From assembly GCA_021161645.1 (NCBI GenBank), contig JAGHAC010000028.1:1-7352 (forward strand): 7,352 nt of DNA, read 5' to 3'. Source of the stretch: a bacterium (GTDB lineage: Bacteria; Patescibacteriota; Minisyncoccia; Minisyncoccales; PEYH01). A program made the position numbers and the translations under genes. Positions 5,810 through 7,352 of the stretch are shown piece after piece (the first letter of the stretch is position 1; every line of letters starts with the position of its first letter). The notes beneath the pieces are model-generated. The model made no database searches, was not told the origin of the DNA, and saw only the letters and a list, made by a program, of their open reading frames with translations.

Positions 5810-5837
5810 TTGACAAAAATATTGTAAGTGCTATAAT
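5810..5837 (+). promoter_or_regulatory. Sigma-70 type promoter with extended -10 for the Cys-rich exported protein
   Basis: TTGACA at 5810-5815, a 16-bp spacer, TATAAT at 5832-5837, with TG at 5829-5830 giving an extended -10. Expected start is near 5844, leaving a leader of about 24 nt. Confidence 0.92.
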
Positions 5838-5851
5838 TTTGATATCTTAAA

Positions 5852-5859
5852 AAGGAGGT
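5852..5859 (+). promoter_or_regulatory. Strong Shine-Dalgarno site fixing a second TTG start
   Basis: AAGGAGGT at 5852-5859, eight bases before TTG at 5868. The next in-frame ATGs (codons 8 and 9) would remove the basic MKK start of the signal sequence and sit too far from this site. Confidence 0.85.
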
Positions 5860-5867
5860 GAAGTACA

Positions 5868-6329
5868 TTGAAAAAGATAATTTCGGTAATGATGGTATTA
5901 GAACTTCTTCTCGTGGGAGGAGGATGCTGTTTCTGTGGAGGAGCGGTTTCTTCTTGTCCTTCTTTACCAGCCCCACCGCAGATTGTTGCTTATACACATT
6001 GTTCAGATCTTCTGGGTTTTATGCGTCAGATCGCTCCAAGGGCAAAGCTTCGGGGGGTAACGCAGGAACAATATGGGCTTACTACTATCCAAGAATATGA
6101 ACGAGCTCTTATTGTTTTGTTTGACGAACCGACGCATATCTGGATAGCATTAGGTAAGTTAAAGGAATGGGGACCTACTTTAGCAACAGGGTGGGTCTGG
6201 GATGTGAAATCACAAGAATATTTGTTAGTCTTTATCACAAAAGAACAAGGAAAACTAAAGGCATATTTTTGGAATCCGAAAAGTCGCAACTTTGTGTCTG
6301 CACCTCGAATTATCGATATCCATATTTAG
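5868..6329 (+). CDS. Small exported protein with Cys-rich N-terminus, function unknown
   Basis: 153 residues. MKKIISVMMVLELLLVGGG is a signal-type start, followed at once by CCFCGGAVSSC. All five cysteines (20, 21, 23, 30, 45) lie in the first 45 residues. Cys20 follows GGG, which is a poor lipobox (Gly at -3), so lipidation is possible but not clear. A short Pro-rich linker (PSLPAPP, 31-37) leads to a compact domain of about 110 residues. It has helix-like segments (47-58, 73-82) and then strands rich in Trp (HIWIALGKLKEW, GWVWDV, EYLLVFIT, KLKAYFWNP). I do not recognise the family. The layout loosely recalls small exported cysteine-hydrolase-like domains, but I see no catalytic set. The gene stands alone, with its own extended -10 promoter, strong ribosome site, TTG start and a terminator 12 bases after the stop. 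Confidence 0.87.
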   Translation: MKKIISVMMVLELLLVGGGCCFCGGAVSSCPSLPAPPQIVAYTHCSDLLGFMRQIAPRAKLRGVTQEQYGLTTIQEYERALIVLFDEPTHIWIALGKLKEWGPTLATGWVWDVKSQEYLLVFITKEQGKLKAYFWNPKSRNFVSAPRIIDIHI

Positions 6330-6340
6330 TTATGGTATTT

Positions 6341-6377
6341 AAGGGTGTCTTTCTACCGAAAGGCACCCTTTTTTCTT
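6341..6377 (+). terminator. Intrinsic terminator, 13-bp stem
   Basis: AAGGGTGTCTTTC (6341-6353), loop TACC, GAAAGGCACCCTT (6358-6370), with one T-G wobble, then a T-run to 6374 and CTT. The last two T residues are also the first two bases of the next TTGACA. Confidence 0.95.
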
Positions 6378-6404
6378 GACAAAAATTCATAAATTAGATA
6401 AAAT
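6376..6404 (+). promoter_or_regulatory. Upstream promoter of a tandem pair
   Basis: TTGACA at 6376-6381, a 17-bp spacer, and TAAAAT at 6399-6404 (one mismatch to TATAAT). A transcript from here would have a leader of about 40 nt without a clear Shine-Dalgarno site. Confidence 0.65.
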
Positions 6405-6414
6405 TCATCAATTC

Positions 6415-6443
6415 TTGACATAAATGGGAAAATAAAGTATAAT
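6415..6443 (+). promoter_or_regulatory. Full-consensus sigma-70 promoter giving a leaderless mRNA
   Basis: TTGACA at 6415-6420, exactly 17 bp, TATAAT at 6438-6443: a textbook consensus. Only TGGTTT (6444-6449) separates it from the ATG at 6450, so the expected +1 is the A of the start codon. Confidence 0.9.
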
Positions 6444-6449
6444 TGGTTT

Positions 6450-7352
6450 ATGAGTAACACAAATTCTATGAATAAAAATCAAAAAATTCTTTATATTTTA
6501 ATTGATATTTTAGTTATCAGCACTTTTTTAGTGACGCCGTTTTTGAATTTTTTTGATTTTAATAGAAAATTAACATCTCATAATACTACTTTTGCTGCAA
6601 GTGTGTGCGGAGATGGAACTTGTTCCGGATGGGAAAATTCTTCAAATTGTCCTGAAGATTGCTCGGGAGGAGGCAGCGGCGGATCTTCCTGTATCTGCGG
6701 TGACGGATATTGTAATTCAAGCTGTGAAAATTCTTACAATTGTCCCGAAGATTGTGGCGGAGGGAATTCATGTGTTTGTGGTGATGGATACTGTAATTCA
6801 TCTTGCGAAAATTCCTATAACTGCCCTGAAGATTGCGGAAGTCCGCCCCCATCTTGTCATAATGAGTGTTCCTACTCAGGCCAAACTCAAAAAAGATGCT
6901 CTGGCGGCTATGTCCAAAAAAGAACCTGTGGAAATTATGACGCAGATTCCTGTCTTGAGTGGTCTTCTTGGAGAAACTATCAAAATTGCGGGCAAGATGA
7001 GTGGACTAATAACTACAGATGTCAGGGAAATTGGGTCCAAAGAGAAAAGATTCTCAAAGGATGTTCAAATAACCAATGTTATCAGAATACTCAATGGATA
7101 AATTATCAAAATTGTGAGGAAGAAGGAAAGGTTTGTCAGAATGGTCAGTGTGTTCCAGTTTGTATAAATGATCCTGTTGAAGGAACTTTATCGGTGTCTC
7201 CTCAAACTGTTTACGTAGGACAGACAATTACGATCGGAATTTCTGCCCAAGACGATAATGGCTTAGTAAAAGCTTGTGCGCAGTATAAAGGCTCATGGCA
7301 TTGTAAATCAATGTCTGGAAATTCTGATGTAAAAAATTGGACAATTTCCGAA
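6450..7352 (+). CDS. Cys-rich repeat surface protein, 3' end outside window
   Basis: The frame starting at ATG 6450 is open to the window edge (301 codons). Residues 14-36 are a membrane helix or signal anchor and FAAS (48-51) could be a cleavage site. Three repeats follow: 53-71, 81-102 and 108-129, of form CGDGxCxxxxENxxNCPEDC; the last two add an extra Cys pair. Next comes a Cys/Trp/Gln-rich region (136-238) with two WxxYQNC elements (174-180, 216-222). From about 241 there is an Ig-like beta domain (TLSVSPQTVYVGQTITIGIS), cut by the window end. At least 31 cysteines are visible, spaced for disulfides, so it is exported and probably displayed as an adhesin or other surface structure. Repeats 2 and 3 differ at many third codon positions yet by one residue, proving the frame. 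The start is fixed by the consensus promoter six bases upstream; M7 is a possible second start. Confidence 0.9.
   Translation, partial: MSNTNSMNKNQKILYILIDILVISTFLVTPFLNFFDFNRKLTSHNTTFAASVCGDGTCSGWENSSNCPEDCSGGGSGGSSCICGDGYCNSSCENSYNCPEDCGGGNSCVCGDGYCNSSCENSYNCPEDCGSPPPSCHNECSYSGQTQKRCSGGYVQKRTCGNYDADSCLEWSSWRNYQNCGQDEWTNNYRCQGNWVQREKILKGCSNNQCYQNTQWINYQNCEEEGKVCQNGQCVPVCINDPVEGTLSVSPQTVYVGQTITIGISAQDDNGLVKACAQYKGSWHCKSMSGNSDVKNWTISE
6690..6836 (+). repeat. 81-bp spaced coding repeat (Cys-rich modules 2 and 3)
   Basis: Module 2 (6690-6755) and module 3 (6771-6836) start 81 bp apart. Over 66 bases I count 15 differences, but only one amino-acid change (Ile to Val). One serine switches AGC to TCT. 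A more diverged copy lies at 6606-6662. Confidence 0.9.

Noticed and set aside
5791..6329. Additional frames around the Cys-rich exported gene (5858-6100 plus, 5791-5997 and 6026-6289 minus)
   Set aside because: The frame from TTG 5868 has the promoter, ribosome site, signal peptide and terminator; the others cross the promoter or terminator or are antisense.
6586..6852. Minus-strand open frame opposite the Cys-rich modules
   Set aside because: Its His/Arg/Asn-rich repeats are the antisense of the coding repeat.
6592..7101. Plus-strand open frame of 169 codons, Ala/Val/Ile-rich
   Set aside because: It lies in another frame of the Cys-rich surface gene. The third-base synonymous pattern of the modules supports the frame from 6450.
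1..7352. Alternative code with TGA as glycine (as in some CPR lineages)
   Set aside because: TGA ends the genes at 1528 and 1960 right before a terminator T-run or the next gene start, and no gene contains an internal TGA.

Overview
The window is AT-rich DNA and most resembles a Patescibacteria (Candidate Phyla Radiation) genome, probably of a Parcubacteria-like lineage. That is an inference from three things: membrane-anchored Clp-like ATPases and small envelope proteins with family patterns I associate with that group, very compact intergenic regions, and leaderless genes mixed with Shine-Dalgarno genes. TGA reads as stop in the genes here, so the standard bacterial code fits. No 16S or ribosomal protein gene is present to settle the placement.

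Layout. Positions 1-562 (minus) hold the N-terminal part of a protein with a degenerate PP2C-like fold. Positions 563-900 hold a tRNA-Val(CAC) set among three different degenerate short tandem repeats, then a strong extended -10 promoter. Positions 920-1528 encode an exported LysM + RlpA-type double-psi beta-barrel protein, closed by a terminator that overlaps its stop codon. Positions 1577-5755 look like one operon: a small membrane protein, a two-pass membrane-anchored ClpA/B/C-like AAA+ protein, and a single-pass protein with a large outer domain that may be LolA/LppX-like. A 16-bp perfect hairpin ends it. Positions 5868-6329 encode a small exported protein with a Cys-rich N-terminus and its own promoter and terminator. 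From 6450 to the window edge there is a leaderless, Cys-rich repeat surface protein behind two tandem promoters.

The theme is the cell envelope: every complete protein gene has a membrane segment or export signal. The most unusual object is the Clp-like protein. Its first ATPase domain has lost the Walker A lysine, the pore-loop tyrosine and the arginine fingers. Its second keeps the catalytic motifs but lacks the aromatic GYVG pore loop and any IGF/VGF ClpP-docking loop. It is therefore unlikely to be a standard ClpP-coupled threading unfoldase. With its membrane hairpin and membrane-protein neighbours it is the best candidate here for an undescribed system: a membrane-tethered, ATP-driven remodelling or scaffold machine.

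Expression signals are unusually readable. Three genes (starts at 562 minus, 1577 and 6450) have a TATAAT box 6-9 nt before the ATG, implying leaderless mRNAs. Two others (920 and 5868) have extended -10 promoters, strong AAGGAGGT ribosome sites and TTG starts. Promoters sit directly against upstream terminators.
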